64,000 bases of DNA. It comes from Aliiroseovarius sp. M344. GTDB lineage: Bacteria > Pseudomonadota > Alphaproteobacteria > Rhodobacterales > Rhodobacteraceae. A program made the translations under genes and the position numbers. A model generated the notes under the pieces. It was not told the origin of the DNA. It ran no database searches and was given only the letters and a program-made list of their open reading frames with translations. The DNA lies in NCBI RefSeq assembly GCF_025140835.1, contig NZ_CP081153.1, positions 1,736,001-1,800,000 of the forward strand, written 5' to 3'. Positions 17,764 through 27,144 of the stretch are shown here, piece after piece; position 1 is the stretch's first letter, and each line of letters begins with the position of its first letter.

Positions 17764-18870
17764 CTACAGCGCCATGTCGTCGCGGTGGATCAAGGCTGCA
17801 CGGCCCGGATACCCCAATATCGCTTCAATCTCGTCGGATCGTTTGCCCTGAATGGCGCGGGCTTCAGCAGCTGAATACCGGCTAAGCCCCGCGCCAAGAT
17901 GACTGCCATCGGTGCCATGTATCTCGACCGGGTCGCCACGTTGAAAGCTGCCCCGCACCTCTGCCAGCCCGGCCGGCAGCAGCGACTTTCCTGACTTCAG
18001 CGCGGCCACCGCGCCGGCATCGACCACCACCGCGCCGCGGGGTTTCATCGAAGAAATCCAATGCTTGCGCGCCGCTTTCGGATCAGTGCGGGCGGTGAAC
18101 AAGGTCGCCGCTGCCCCGCCAGCCAGAGCCGTCAATGGCGCCATGCGTGACCCCAGGGTGATAGTCATATCGCACCCTGCCCCAGTGGCCGTTTTCGCGG
18201 CCATCACTTTGGTTTTCATACCGCCTTTGGACAATCCGGTGCCCGCGTCGCCCGCCATGGCCTCGATCTCGGGTGTGATGGCGTCGATCACGTCATAGCG
18301 CGTGGCCGAAGGGTCGTCTTTCGGGTTGCCGGAATAAAACCCATCCACATCGGACAACAGCACAAGGTGATCCGCGCCTACCGTCACCGCCACCTGAGCG
18401 GCCAGCCGGTCGTTGTCGCCAAAGCGGATTTCATCGGTCGCGACGGTATCGTTTTCGTTCACGATAGGCACGACGCCCAATGACAGCAGTGTTTCCAAAG
18501 TTGCACGGGTGTTCAGATAACGGCGGCGATCCGCGCTGTCTTCCAGCGTCACAAGCACCTGCGCCGTGGTCGCGCCCAACGGGGCCAAAGCTTCCTCGTA
18601 TGCCCGCGCCAACCGGATCTGTCCGACGGCAGCCGCGGCTTGCGACTGCTCAAGCGACAGCGTACCCGCTGGCAGGCGCAGCACACCGCGCCCCAACGCG
18701 ATGGACCCGGACGACACCAGCACCACATCTGCCCCGCGCGCCTTCAGCAACGCCACATCGTCGGCCAGAGACAAGAGCCAATCGGACTTCAACGCCCCGG
18801 TTGCGGCATCGACCAGAAGGGCCGAGCCAATCTTGATGACGATGCGGTGGGCGTCGTTCAGGGCCGCCAC
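17764..18870 (-). CDS. proB: Glutamate 5-kinase
   Basis: This enzyme of 368 residues phosphorylates glutamate in the first step of proline synthesis and is the feedback point of the pathway. The amino-acid kinase domain starts [13 protein letters not shown] and contains [20 protein letters not shown] and [12 protein letters not shown]; a PUA domain fills the last ~100 residues. Translation begins at GTG (18870), inside the last codons of obgE, a 13-base overlap in another frame. Confidence 0.96.
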   Translation of the reverse strand: MAALNDAHRIVIKIGSALLVDAATGALKSDWLLSLADDVALLKARGADVVLVSSGSIALGRGVLRLPAGTLSLEQSQAAAAVGQIRLARAYEEALAPLGATTAQVLVTLEDSADRRRYLNTRATLETLLSLGVVPIVNENDTVATDEIRFGDNDRLAAQVAVTVGADHLVLLSDVDGFYSGNPKDDPSATRYDVIDAITPEIEAMAGDAGTGLSKGGMKTKVMAAKTATGAGCDMTITLGSRMAPLTALAGGAAATLFTARTDPKAARKHWISSMKPRGAVVVDAGAVAALKSGKSLLPAGLAEVRGSFQRGDPVEIHGTDGSHLGAGLSRYSAAEARAIQGKRSDEIEAILGYPGRAALIHRDDMAL

Positions 18871-19889
18871 GTCTCTTCCTCCACTTCGGGTTTCTGGCGA
18901 ATGCGGTCTTCTGAGATCTCTTTGCGCAGCGCACGCAGAACCTCGGTGGTGCCTTGCTGGGCCACGCCGGACATCAGCATGACGGGACCGGCAACCGCCT
19001 CAAGCGCCGTGCGTTTTTCGGCCTGTTCCTCTTCATCCAGCGCGTCGATCTTGTTCAGAACAGTGACCCGCGGCTTGCCGCCCAGAATGTCGCCATAGGC
19101 CTCGATCTCGGTGATGATCGTCTGCCAGTCCGCGACAACATCTTCGACTGTTCCATCCACAAGATGCAACAGCACCGAACAGCGCTCGACGTGGCCCAGG
19201 AACAGATCGCCCAGTCCCCGCCCCTCGCTGGCGCCTTCGATCAGGCCGGGGATGTCAGCCACGACAAATTCGGCATTGTCCACGCCAACAACGCCCAGAT
19301 TGGGGTGCAGTGTGGTGAACGGATAATCCGCAATCTTCGGCCGCGCGTTCGAGGTGGCGGCAAGGAAGGTCGATTTGCCCGCATTGGGCAATCCCAGCAA
19401 GCCCACATCAGCGATCAGCTTCAGGCGCAGCCAGATGGTGCGTTCAACACCCTCCTGTCCCGGATTGGCGCGGCGCGGCGCGCGGTTGGTCGAACTGGTG
19501 AAGTGCAGGTTGCCGAAACCGCCATTCCCACCTTTGGCCAAAATGAACCGTTGGCCCACTTCGGTCATGTCCGCGATGACGGTTTCTTCGTCCTCGTCCA
19601 ATATCTCGGTCCCGACCGGCACGCGCAAAACGATGTCGTCCCCATCTGGCCCAGTACGTTGTTTACCCATGCCGGGGCGGCCGTTACCTGCAAAGAAGTG
19701 CTGCTGATAGCGGAAATCGATCAACGTGTTCAGCCCATCGACCACCTCGACGATGACGTCACCGCCGCGACCACCATCGCCGCCATCAGGGCCACCATAT
19801 TCGATGAATTTCTCGCGCCGAAACGACACACAGCCCCCGCCGCCGGAACCCGAGCGGATATAGACCTTCGCAAGATCGAGGAATTTCAT
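18858..19889 (-). CDS. obgE: Ribosome-associated GTPase Obg
   Basis: This GTPase of 343 residues acts in 50S subunit assembly and stress control. The glycine-rich Obg domain ([15 protein letters not shown], then [14 protein letters not shown]) occupies about 1-158. The G domain has G1 [10 protein letters not shown]3 [10 protein letters not shown] and G4 NKID. There is no long C-terminal extra domain. The ATG at 19889 is the family start; the upstream frame to 20135 runs through the acetyltransferase gene. It lies downstream of rplU-rpmA, separated by three acetyltransferase genes, where other bacteria often have the three genes together. Confidence 0.96.
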   Translation of the reverse strand: MKFLDLAKVYIRSGSGGGGCVSFRREKFIEYGGPDGGDGGRGGDVIVEVVDGLNTLIDFRYQQHFFAGNGRPGMGKQRTGPDGDDIVLRVPVGTEILDEDEETVIADMTEVGQRFILAKGGNGGFGNLHFTSSTNRAPRRANPGQEGVERTIWLRLKLIADVGLLGLPNAGKSTFLAATSNARPKIADYPFTTLHPNLGVVGVDNAEFVVADIPGLIEGASEGRGLGDLFLGHVERCSVLLHLVDGTVEDVVADWQTIITEIEAYGDILGGKPRVTVLNKIDALDEEEQAEKRTALEAVAGPVMLMSGVAQQGTTEVLRALRKEISEDRIRQKPEVEEETWRP

Positions 19890-19980
19890 GGGGCAGTCGC
19901 CTTTTCTGGTTTCGATACTGGCGATAGAGGGAAATGGGCCGAGGCTCAAGAGTTGAAGGCGCGAGGGCACGCGATCTTGG

Positions 19981-20496
19981 TCAGATTCTGCGCGGTCGAG
20001 GCAGACGATAGCACCGCATTGGAAACGTGCCACCCCGGGCTTTGCAGGCCCCCATGGCGGGCGCAGTTTCGCTGAACCCAAGTTTTTCCAGCACCCGAAC
20101 CGAGGCGGGGTTGTCATCATAGGCGCACGCGCCAATCACGCCCCAATCATACCGCGCCCAACAGTGGTCGATCAAAGCGCGCGCCATTTCGGTCGCGTAC
20201 CCGTTGCCCCAATGTTCAGCTGCGAACATATAGCCAAGCTCTGGCCCATCTTCGTAATGTGATCCAATGCCCATCATCCCGACCATCTTGCTTTGGTGAA
20301 ACACCGGGCCAACCATACCAAGTTCAGGGTCAAAGGGTTTGCAACGTTCGGTCGTATGCGCAATCTCGGCAGGCCACGGCCAACTTGCGGTCCATTTCAC
20401 GACCTCATAATCCGACACGATACGATGGTAGTCATCCACATCTGATGGCTGCGCACGCCGCATCATCAACCGGTCAGTGACCAGACGGGTCATCAT
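19981..20496 (-). CDS. GNAT acetyltransferase (RimJ/RimL-like), third of three
   Basis: This encodes 171 residues with the RimJ/RimL-type layout: [19 protein letters not shown] at the start, [19 protein letters not shown] as the acetyl-CoA site and [13 protein letters not shown] near the end. It probably acetylates a small amine, antibiotic or protein N-terminus; the substrate is unknown. Its ATG overlaps the stop of the preceding acetyltransferase (ATGA), so the two are translationally coupled. The ribosome site GGGAGGG lies inside the upstream gene. Confidence 0.86.
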   Translation of the reverse strand: MMTRLVTDRLMMRRAQPSDVDDYHRIVSDYEVVKWTASWPWPAEIAHTTERCKPFDPELGMVGPVFHQSKMVGMMGIGSHYEDGPELGYMFAAEHWGNGYATEMARALIDHCWARYDWGVIGACAYDDNPASVRVLEKLGFSETAPAMGACKARGGTFPMRCYRLPRPRRI

Positions 20497-21011
20497 TGTG
20501 CACCCTCCCAATCTGCACGGTTCAAGTCGACCTTAACCAATTTAACATCAATACCTTGCGAGACACAGTAAACACTTTCAATTTTGCCGGTCGTGCGAAA
20601 TCCAAGCTTGTGCAGCACCGTCTGCGAGGCCGCATTCCCTTCGAAATATCCTGAGCTGATCTGATCGATAGGGTGGTTGCGGAAGGCCCAGTTGATCAGA
20701 CCACCCGCAGCTTCCGTCATCACCCCACGCCCGTGATGCGGGCGGCCGAGCCAGTAGCCCAGCGTCGGATCCAGCCCGACCACACCCAACACTTGGCCGT
20801 CTTCTTCAATGGCAAGTCCACCCAAGACCGACGTGTCTGCAAGATGGGCCAGAAACCCCGTGTAATCGGAAAACCTATAGGGGTGCGGAACGACCGTCAG
20901 CCAGCGCGCAACTTCGTAGTCATCGAGCAGTCGCACAACGTCATGACCGTCCGCAGACGTCAGTGGACGGAGCGTAAAACGCTCTGTTTTGATTTCGATT
21001 TTACACGACAT
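20493..21011 (-). CDS. GNAT acetyltransferase (RimJ/RimL-like), second of three
   Basis: This encodes 172 residues of the same type as its two neighbours: ETERFTLRPLTSADG-like start (here IKTERFTLRPLTSADG), the acetyl-CoA loop GYWLGRPHHGRGVMTEA and NAASQTVLHKLGF. It overlaps the next gene by four bases and starts nine bases after the upstream acetyltransferase stop. The three proteins share the fold but differ clearly in sequence, so any duplication is old. The substrate is unknown. Confidence 0.86.
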   Translation of the reverse strand: MSCKIEIKTERFTLRPLTSADGHDVVRLLDDYEVARWLTVVPHPYRFSDYTGFLAHLADTSVLGGLAIEEDGQVLGVVGLDPTLGYWLGRPHHGRGVMTEAAGGLINWAFRNHPIDQISSGYFEGNAASQTVLHKLGFRTTGKIESVYCVSQGIDVKLVKVDLNRADWEGAQ

Positions 21012-21020
21012 GCCAATCCC

Positions 21021-21560
21021 TTACATCATCTTCCTGATGTAAGTCCACGTTGGAACATTGGCATTGCGCGCCACCGAATGGCTTTCCGCATCACCAATAT
21101 ACTCAAAACCGGCATGGGTCAGGACACGAGCCGAGGCGGCGTTGTCTTGAAACACTTCGGCAAAGATGGTGGTGTTTTCTTGCGGGTTGGCCGCGACCAA
21201 AGCCTGCACGGCCTCAGACGCGATGCCCGAGTTCCAAAACCCCGGCGCGACCCAATAGCCAAGCTGCGACTGTCCACGGTCCAGACGGCTCAGGCTGATG
21301 ACGCCCAGAACTTCGCGCCCTTCCGCATGAGCCGCATCCATCACCCAGACATCTTCATCGCGCCCATCCTGCAATGCGCGGTCCACAAAGGCCTCGGCCA
21401 CGCCAGGCGGCAGCGGATGTGGGATTGAACGCGTGCCAGAGGCAACACGTTCGTCGGCGGTATAGATGGAAAGCATCCCAACATCCGAACGTCGGACGGG
21501 GCGAAGAACAAAACGCTCTGCCTCGATAACAGGTTGGCGCGAGATCTCTACATGCTTCAT
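21021..21560 (-). CDS. GNAT acetyltransferase (RimJ/RimL-like), first of three
   Basis: This encodes 179 residues: EAERFVLRPVRRSDVGMLS at the start, GYWVAPGFWNSGIASEA as the acetyl-CoA site and NAASARVLTHAGFEYIG near the end. The start at 21560 is chosen because GGAGGGAAGG lies directly upstream. A region of about 190 bases with the rpmA terminator separates it from rpmA, so the three acetyltransferases are probably a transcription unit of their own, possibly continuing into obgE. Confidence 0.86.
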   Translation of the reverse strand: MKHVEISRQPVIEAERFVLRPVRRSDVGMLSIYTADERVASGTRSIPHPLPPGVAEAFVDRALQDGRDEDVWVMDAAHAEGREVLGVISLSRLDRGQSQLGYWVAPGFWNSGIASEAVQALVAANPQENTTIFAEVFQDNAASARVLTHAGFEYIGDAESHSVARNANVPTWTYIRKMM

Positions 21561-21690
21561 GGCCTTCCCTCCTCTGAAAAGCGCAGGATGCACCGGCAAA
21601 GTAAGCCTTTACCCGGACATAGACTAGGAAATGGCACGGAATAAGACGAAAATGTGATTTCCCGGTGAACACCAGATAGGTACTTGAATC

Positions 21691-21724
21691 GAAAAGAAAA
21701 GGGGCCAGCTTTGCAGCCGGCCCC
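21691..21724 (-). terminator. Rho-independent terminator of rplU-rpmA
   Basis: On the minus strand, GGGGCCGGC and GCTGGCCCC pair over nine bases (one G-U) around TGCAAA, followed by TTTTCTTTT. It starts 30 bases after the rpmA stop. Confidence 0.9.
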
Positions 21725-21753
21725 TGGTTAATCACAACCTTGTTAGGTTCGGC

Positions 21754-22023
21754 TTACTCAGCGGCCTCCGCCACTGGGAGAACCGAAATAAAGGTGCGGC
21801 CTTTCAGGCCCTTATGGAATTGGACGTGACCTTCGACGGTCGCGAAGATCGTATGATCCTTGCCCATACCCACATTGGCGCCCGGCCACATTTTGGTCCC
21901 GCGCTGACGCACGATAATGTTACCGGGGATCACGACCTGTCCGCCGAATTTCTTGACGCCAAGGCGACGACCGGCTGAGTCGCGGCCGTTACGGGATGAA
22001 CCGCCTGCTTTTTTATGTGCCAT
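21754..22023 (-). CDS. rpmA: 50S ribosomal protein L27
   Basis: This encodes 89 residues of ribosomal protein L27, which lies near the peptidyl-transferase centre of the 50S subunit. The start [16 protein letters not shown] and the segment [18 protein letters not shown] are the L27 signatures; the N-terminus has no cleavable extension. It follows rplU by 21 bases and is closed by a clear terminator. Confidence 0.98.
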   Translation of the reverse strand: MAHKKAGGSSRNGRDSAGRRLGVKKFGGQVVIPGNIIVRQRGTKMWPGANVGMGKDHTIFATVEGHVQFHKGLKGRTFISVLPVAEAAE

Positions 22024-22044
22024 GCTATCTCTCCTTAGCTCAGA

Positions 22045-22656
22045 TTAGGCCAGTGTCTTGGCCTGCTCAACCCACTCGGGCTTAACTTTGACGGCTTCGA
22101 AGCTGTCAACGTCAACGGCCGCAAGTTGGGCGAAGGTGGTGATGCCAGCGTCGGCCAGCTTCTTGGCGGCGGCGGGGCCGACACCGGTGATTGCTGTCAG
22201 ATCGTCTGCAGCCGCGGCCGCGGGGGCTTCAGCCTTAGCAGCTTTCTTCGGCGCAGCTTTTTTCGCAGCGGCTTTCTTGGCCGGAGCAGCGGCAACGCCA
22301 CCCGGAACCGAACCTGCACCGATTGCAGCTTTCACGCCCGACTTGTCGGCACCCTTTTCCAGGATGTCGGTCACGCGGAGCAGCGTCAGTTGCTGACGGT
22401 GACCCTTGGTACGCTTCGAGCTGTGCTTACGGCGACGCTTCACGAAGTGAATGACTTTCTCGCCTTTGATCTGGTCGATGACCTCGGCCTGCACGCCAGC
22501 ACCGGAAACGGTGGGGGTGCCGACGGTTGCACCAACCATCAGAATCTCATTGAACTGGACTGTTTCGCCCGCATCAGCAGCCAGCTTTTCAACGCGAAGC
22601 ACGTCTCCAGCCTGGACTTTATACTGCTTGCCGCCGGTTTTCATAACCGCAAACAT
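22045..22656 (-). CDS. rplU: 50S ribosomal protein L21 with long C-terminal extension
   Basis: This encodes 203 residues, about twice the usual L21 length (~103). Residues 1-105 are L21 proper: MFAVMKTGGKQYKVQAGDVL, then VIHFVKRRRKHSSKRTKGHRQ near 70-90. After a linker rich in Ala and Lys (about 115-150), the last 50 residues read LTAITGVGPAAAKKL and FAQLAAVD, a helix-hairpin-helix type element. Such extended L21 proteins occur in Rhodobacteraceae. The ATG at 22656 is chosen over 22671 because AAGGAAG lies six bases upstream. It is co-transcribed with rpmA. Confidence 0.96.
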   Translation of the reverse strand: MFAVMKTGGKQYKVQAGDVLRVEKLAADAGETVQFNEILMVGATVGTPTVSGAGVQAEVIDQIKGEKVIHFVKRRRKHSSKRTKGHRQQLTLLRVTDILEKGADKSGVKAAIGAGSVPGGVAAAPAKKAAAKKAAPKKAAKAEAPAAAAADDLTAITGVGPAAAKKLADAGITTFAQLAAVDVDSFEAVKVKPEWVEQAKTLA

Positions 22657-22802
22657 TTGATCTTCCTTCATATTCCGCGTCCTGTGGCCCCGACATTGCC
22701 GGTGTTTGACGAAGGGATGATCCCCTCACTTGCCTCGAACGGCGCGCCCCGATGGGCAAAGTTAAACGCTCCCACACGGGATATTCCCGGTAGGAGTGGC
22801 GG
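22657..22802 (-). promoter_or_regulatory. rplU leader with hairpin
   Basis: The stretch between the predicted rplU promoter and its ATG is about 140 bases, long for a ribosomal-protein gene. It contains a hairpin at 22769-22796: an inner 5-bp stem CGGGA/TCCCG with a three-base loop, extended by CTCC/GGAG. It may be a site of autogenous control, but this is not shown by the sequence alone. No open frame of note is present. Confidence 0.4.
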
Positions 22803-22831
22803 CTTATCGGGTGAAATAGCCTGCAAGTCAA
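22803..22831 (-). promoter_or_regulatory. Predicted sigma-70 promoter of rplU-rpmA
   Basis: On the minus strand TTGACT is followed after 17 bases by GATAAG, a good -35 and a fair -10. It lies about 145 bases before the rplU ATG, in the 320-base space shared with the divergent TPR-sulfotransferase gene. Confidence 0.5.
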
Positions 22832-22975
22832 GCCAGTTTCCGTGGAAAATCGGACCCTGACCGCGGGTGCAACGCCCCTTGCAGGCTTTGCCCCGACATA
22901 TTAGGCCAAGACGGGAAATGTCCAGCGCGCGGCCAAGCGCCTGCACCTCGTTATACACACCGCAAGGAGCCTGCG

Positions 22976-25144
22976 ATGCTGCCGCTCAATTCCAACCAGA
23001 TCCCAGCCATGTTCAACCGCGCGTTGGGTCTGGCCCGCGCTGGAAAGTCCCGTGAGGCTTTGGACCTGTTAAGCCAGCTGTCAAAAATGGCCCCAAAACG
23101 CGCCGAAATCCCGTTTCATATGGCGCAAATTCACCTGCAGGCTGGGCGTCCGAAAGATGCAAGCCAACTTCTGGCGCACGCCGCCAAACTTGCACCCTCC
23201 GAAGTGAAGGTCTGGCAGGCCTATGCCGCAGCGATTGCGGCTTATGGCGACGACGGTGCACGAAAAGACGCAAAGGCGCAGCTAAAAGCTGCCAAATTGG
23301 GCCAGCGAGATCGCAAAGCCATCGCAAAGGCCATGGACGCGACCCTTTCCAGCACTGCGCGTGTTTCAAGCAAAGTATCGGCCGACGAGATCAACGCGCT
23401 GGTCGCACGCGTGAATGCAGGCCAGATGGCAGAGGCCGAAGCACAAGCGCGCCAATTGATCGCGACACGCGGCAAAAGCGAGATCTTGTCGACCATTCAC
23501 GGTGCAGCCCTTGCCAGTCTGGGCCGCACCGATGAGGCCGAGGCCGCATTTCGAACCGCACTCAAGATCGACGCCGACTATGGCGAAGCTGCTGCGCAAT
23601 TGGGGCAGTTGTTGCTGGCAACCGGGCGCCGCCACGAGGCAAAAGACATCCTTCTGCATGCGCGCCGCCTGATCCCGCACAATCCGATTGTCTTGGGAAA
23701 TCTGGGCAAACTTTTTCACGAACTGGGCGCACCGCGCGACGCCTTGGACTGTCTGGATCTGCTTTTGAAACAGGATCCCGACAACCGGCTGGCACTTTTG
23801 ACCCGCGCACAAGCCCATGTCACCCTGGAAAATGCCGCACAGGCCATCGCCGATCTGGATCATCTGGAGCGACTGACGCCGGCGACAGGCGATACGCTCG
23901 CGCTTGGGGCGGTCGCGCATAAATTGGCGGGCGACGCCGACAGAGCCCGTGACCTGATCGACACGGCCTTAGCGGCAGAACCAAAAAGTTTGCGCGTCGT
24001 GACCATCGCCGCCAATATCTTGCAGCAAGAAGGGGCAATGGACGCCGCCGACACCGTCTTGCGGGCGGCGCTGGCGCGGGGCGTGCGCTCTGGCACGGTT
24101 TACCGGATGATCGCACAGGGAAAGAAGCTCGCACCAGATGACCCCTTGATCGATGAGATGGAGGACCTGTGGGCACGCGACGACCTGCCAGAAGATGGCC
24201 GCATGGATCTTGGCTACGCGCTTTTGAAAGTGATGGAGGATGCTGGCGAATTTGAGAAAGCCTGGCTGTTCCTGGCGAAAGCAAACCAGATCATGGCCAA
24301 ACTGCACCCGCATGACAGGTCGAAAACCCAGCGCGACTTCGACCGTCTGGCCGCGTTTCTCAAGGATTTCGATGCGACGCGGATCGGTACGGTCGGGTAT
24401 CAAAACAACCAAACCATATTCATCACCGGCCTCCCCCGATCGGGCACGACATTGGTGGAACAAATCCTTGCCAGCCATTCGACCGTAACCGGCGGCGACG
24501 AGCTGGGCATACTGCACCCGCTGGCTTTTGAGGCGGTGGCGCAGACTGACCGCGCCGGGGGCACGATCGCCGATATGACCCCTGATCAGCTGGAAGCGAT
24601 TGGGCGCGACTATCAGGCGGCCATCGACATTCGGGTTCCAGGCGCAGAGCGGATCACGGACAAGACGATCTCGACCTATCAGATCGCGCCTTTGGCGTGG
24701 CTCGCGCTTCCCAATGCCAAGATCGTCGCCCTGCGCCGCGACCCACGCGACAATCTGTGGTCCATGTTCAAGAACCGGTTTGTCACCGGGTTGCACCTTT
24801 ATTCCTACACCCAAGCCGATCTTGTCGACACATACCGGCTGTACACCGAATACCTGAGCCTGTGGCGGGACATGGCTCCTGACCGCCTTTATGAAATTGA
24901 GTACGAAGCGCTTGTAGCAAACCCGGAACAGGAAGTGCGCAAGCTGCTGGAGTTCTGCGGGCTGGACTGGGAAGATGCCTGCCTTGATTTCCATAAAACC
25001 GATCGAGATGTGAAAACCCTGTCGCTGGCGCAGGTGCGCCAGCCACTGTACAATTCCTCGATTGGGAAATGGCGGAGATATGAGCCGCAATTGGCCGAGA
25101 TGGTTGAAGGTCTGAAAGGACTGGACGGCGTTCCCGACGACTAA
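22976..25144 (+). CDS. TPR-repeat sulfotransferase
   Basis: This encodes 722 residues with two parts. Residues about 10-440 are tandem tetratricopeptide repeats (for example GRPKDASQLLAHAAKLAPS, GRTDEAEAAFRTALKIDAD and GRRHEAKDILLHARRLIPH). From about 478, a sulfotransferase domain contains the 5'-phosphosulfate loop FITGLPRSGTTLVEQIL (near 482) and the 3'-phosphate site KIVALRRDPRDNLWS (near 582). The enzyme transfers sulfate from PAPS to an unknown acceptor, perhaps a surface sugar or peptide. There is no signal peptide. AAGGAG six bases upstream supports the ATG at 22976. It stands alone, divergent from rplU. Confidence 0.9.
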   Translation: MLPLNSNQIPAMFNRALGLARAGKSREALDLLSQLSKMAPKRAEIPFHMAQIHLQAGRPKDASQLLAHAAKLAPSEVKVWQAYAAAIAAYGDDGARKDAKAQLKAAKLGQRDRKAIAKAMDATLSSTARVSSKVSADEINALVARVNAGQMAEAEAQARQLIATRGKSEILSTIHGAALASLGRTDEAEAAFRTALKIDADYGEAAAQLGQLLLATGRRHEAKDILLHARRLIPHNPIVLGNLGKLFHELGAPRDALDCLDLLLKQDPDNRLALLTRAQAHVTLENAAQAIADLDHLERLTPATGDTLALGAVAHKLAGDADRARDLIDTALAAEPKSLRVVTIAANILQQEGAMDAADTVLRAALARGVRSGTVYRMIAQGKKLAPDDPLIDEMEDLWARDDLPEDGRMDLGYALLKVMEDAGEFEKAWLFLAKANQIMAKLHPHDRSKTQRDFDRLAAFLKDFDATRIGTVGYQNNQTIFITGLPRSGTTLVEQILASHSTVTGGDELGILHPLAFEAVAQTDRAGGTIADMTPDQLEAIGRDYQAAIDIRVPGAERITDKTISTYQIAPLAWLALPNAKIVALRRDPRDNLWSMFKNRFVTGLHLYSYTQADLVDTYRLYTEYLSLWRDMAPDRLYEIEYEALVANPEQEVRKLLEFCGLDWEDACLDFHKTDRDVKTLSLAQVRQPLYNSSIGKWRRYEPQLAEMVEGLKGLDGVPDD

Positions 25145-25179
25145 GGGCGCGCGCCCTGCCCGGCTATTTCCGCGCCCGA

Positions 25180-26061
25180 CTAAAGGTCTTGCTGCGCCCC
25201 AAACTCGCCCACCGCGCGCCCAAGGTCGGCGGACAGCCGGATGTAAACCTTGTCGAGCGCTTCGAACATGGCGTGGTTCAGCGCGTGACCAGCCTCGGTT
25301 TCAGAAAACGCGACATAAGCATCCAACACGTCTTGTGATACCGGGTCATAGGCCGTCGTCAGGAAGGCAAACAGCCATTCGGATGTATCGCGCCGGATTT
25401 CGACCTCCTGCGACCAGACCTCGAACAGGATTTCTTGTTCTGTCAGCTTCTCGCCATCGACGGGATGCGCATCCGTCAAAGCGCGCAAGAACGCATAGTT
25501 CGAGTTGAGCGCGCCCATGACATTGCGTTCAATCAGGTCGTTCACTTCAACAAACTGCAAAATGGAGTCTTCATGTTGCGTCAGGGCGCGTCCGCTTAAC
25601 CAAGTGCTGCGCGCGCGGTCTTCAACATCACTGTCCAGAAACGCCCGACGCGCGGTGATTTCAAGGTCAACGACGGTCTGCATGTCCTCAGATTTATAAA
25701 AGTCGCACAACGCATTCAAATACGAGACATCCAGCGCCTCCTCCATCGCGTGCTCGGCTTCTATCTGCAGGCGGTCGGGGTCATAGATGGCCTGTACGCG
25801 CCTTTGCCACGGATCGCCGCCGGGATGGCCCAACAGATCAACGTCAGCGTCCAGCGCCATGCTGGCCCCCTCCTCGCGCATGATATCAAGAAGATCATTC
25901 AGACGCAGCAGCGACCATAGTTCATCATAAGCTTGAGCCTCAGATTGCGCTGTCGGTGTCGCATCGTTGCTCGCGGCAGAGGTCGCCGTCGAAAATGGGA
26001 GCACGGCCAGCGCCGAGAGCACCGCAACGGCGCAAAGGGTATGCCGCGCCCGGCGTTTCAT
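25180..26061 (-). CDS. Secreted DUF2059-like protein, second of pair
   Basis: This encodes about 293 residues with a signal peptide (ALAVLPFSTATSAAS). The mature protein is helical and acidic. Motifs such as EEALDVSYLNALCDFYKSEDMQ and ALTDAHPVDGEKLTEQE are reminiscent of DUF2059-type periplasmic proteins, in which a helix ends with a residue pattern like FYxSxxGQ. Its ATG overlaps the upstream gene stop by one base (TGATG); a GTG one codon earlier is possible. It is probably a distant duplicate of the neighbour. The function is unknown. Confidence 0.78.
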   Translation of the reverse strand: MKRRARHTLCAVAVLSALAVLPFSTATSAASNDATPTAQSEAQAYDELWSLLRLNDLLDIMREEGASMALDADVDLLGHPGGDPWQRRVQAIYDPDRLQIEAEHAMEEALDVSYLNALCDFYKSEDMQTVVDLEITARRAFLDSDVEDRARSTWLSGRALTQHEDSILQFVEVNDLIERNVMGALNSNYAFLRALTDAHPVDGEKLTEQEILFEVWSQEVEIRRDTSEWLFAFLTTAYDPVSQDVLDAYVAFSETEAGHALNHAMFEALDKVYIRLSADLGRAVGEFGAQQDL

Positions 26062-26891
26062 CACAACTCTTGCTCGGGCTGCAGGTCTGCCAGACGGCTG
26101 GCCAGTGTTTCATACCGTTCCGCCATGATCTGATATTGAACCGCATTCAAAATCTCATAGACCTGCCCCATTTTCGGGTCCTGAAGCGCGGCAAGATAAT
26201 CAATCAGCGCTTCATCTGTCAGATCGCGATACGCATAGGCATTGGCCACAAGGCTGTTTACCTCAATGTTTTTGCGCATCTCGCCTGCTTGTTCCATCAA
26301 CATCAGGCGCAGGTCTTCCTCGGAAATGTCAAAATCGCTCACGCCCGCCGCGACAGCCCCCATAAGATAGCGGACCTGAATTTCCACGATGGATTTGATC
26401 GCCGTTTCGGTTGACCCGATAGCTTTGCCCATTTCGCGAAACAATTCGATCCGAATACTGTTTTGTTCCAGCAACTCGCCGGTCAGCCGTTCGCCTTCGG
26501 CATATTTTTTTGTGTCATCAGCCATATGGCTTTCATTTTCGACCTCAACCAATCGTTGACCCAATGCACTGCCATAGAAACCCGCGCCGTGATCCAGCAG
26601 GTCATCGGGCATCACCGCTGCAATCATCTCAACCGCCTCAGCGATCATCTCGTCGGGGTTAAACACCTCTTCCGCTAGTTGAACCCACTGGCGGCCAAAC
26701 ATGTCGGGATCTTCCCCGGTCATGGCTGGCCCGGCCATGGCCCCTTGCTGGATCGAAGCGATTGCCACATCAAAGCCCGTGACCTCAAGGAACTCGCGAA
26801 TGTCTTGTTCTTCCGCGGCCTGCGCCACTGACAGTGTCCCCAGTATCATAAGAACAAAGGCAAAGACTGGTGCCAATATGTTGAGTTTCAT
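26061..26891 (-). CDS. Secreted DUF2059-like protein, first of pair
   Basis: This encodes 276 residues with a signal peptide (LAPVFAFVLMILGTLSVAQA|A). The segment AGFYGSALGQRLVEVENESH is the DUF2059-like core (helix with FY-S--G). It is mostly helical, acidic and periplasmic. Its stop overlaps the ATG of a second protein of similar plan, so the two are made together and may work together. The start 26891 is set by the signal peptide; the frame is open to 27002. Function unknown. Confidence 0.8.
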   Translation of the reverse strand: MKLNILAPVFAFVLMILGTLSVAQAAEEQDIREFLEVTGFDVAIASIQQGAMAGPAMTGEDPDMFGRQWVQLAEEVFNPDEMIAEAVEMIAAVMPDDLLDHGAGFYGSALGQRLVEVENESHMADDTKKYAEGERLTGELLEQNSIRIELFREMGKAIGSTETAIKSIVEIQVRYLMGAVAAGVSDFDISEEDLRLMLMEQAGEMRKNIEVNSLVANAYAYRDLTDEALIDYLAALQDPKMGQVYEILNAVQYQIMAERYETLASRLADLQPEQEL

Positions 26892-27054
26892 TGGATTCAC
26901 GGCCCTTTCGGCTGGTCGGTTTTGCCGCAGAGTAGCCGCGCGTGCGTCAAGTGCCAAGGTCTGCCCGTTCACGAAACCGCTGGTCGGCGGTGATTTGTAC
27001 AAAAAATGGCTTGCACATGCAGCGTGGGCGATTTATCCCCCGCAAGACCCCCGC

Positions 27055-27144
27055 GGAGAGGTGCCGGAGTGGTCGAACGGGGCGGTCTCGAAAACCGTTG
27101 TGGGTGCAAGCCTACCCAGGGTTCGAATCCCTGTCTCTCCGCCA
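27055..27144 (+). tRNA. tRNA-Ser (anticodon CGA)
   Basis: The gene starts GGAGAGGTGCCGGAGTGG and ends TCTCTCCGCCA with CCA encoded. The anticodon loop CTCGAAA gives anticodon CGA, reading UCG. A long variable arm (GTGGGTGCAAGCCTACC) fits a class II serine tRNA. The length is 90 bases. It is the last conserved gene before a stretch of accessory metabolic genes. Confidence 0.96.

Noticed and set aside
18954..20075. Open frame of 373 codons on the plus strand
   Set aside because: It is opposite obgE and an acetyltransferase gene; composition is that of an antisense frame in GC-rich DNA.
23969..25090. Open frame of 373 codons on the minus strand
   Set aside because: It is antisense to the sulfotransferase domain and has no recognisable motif.
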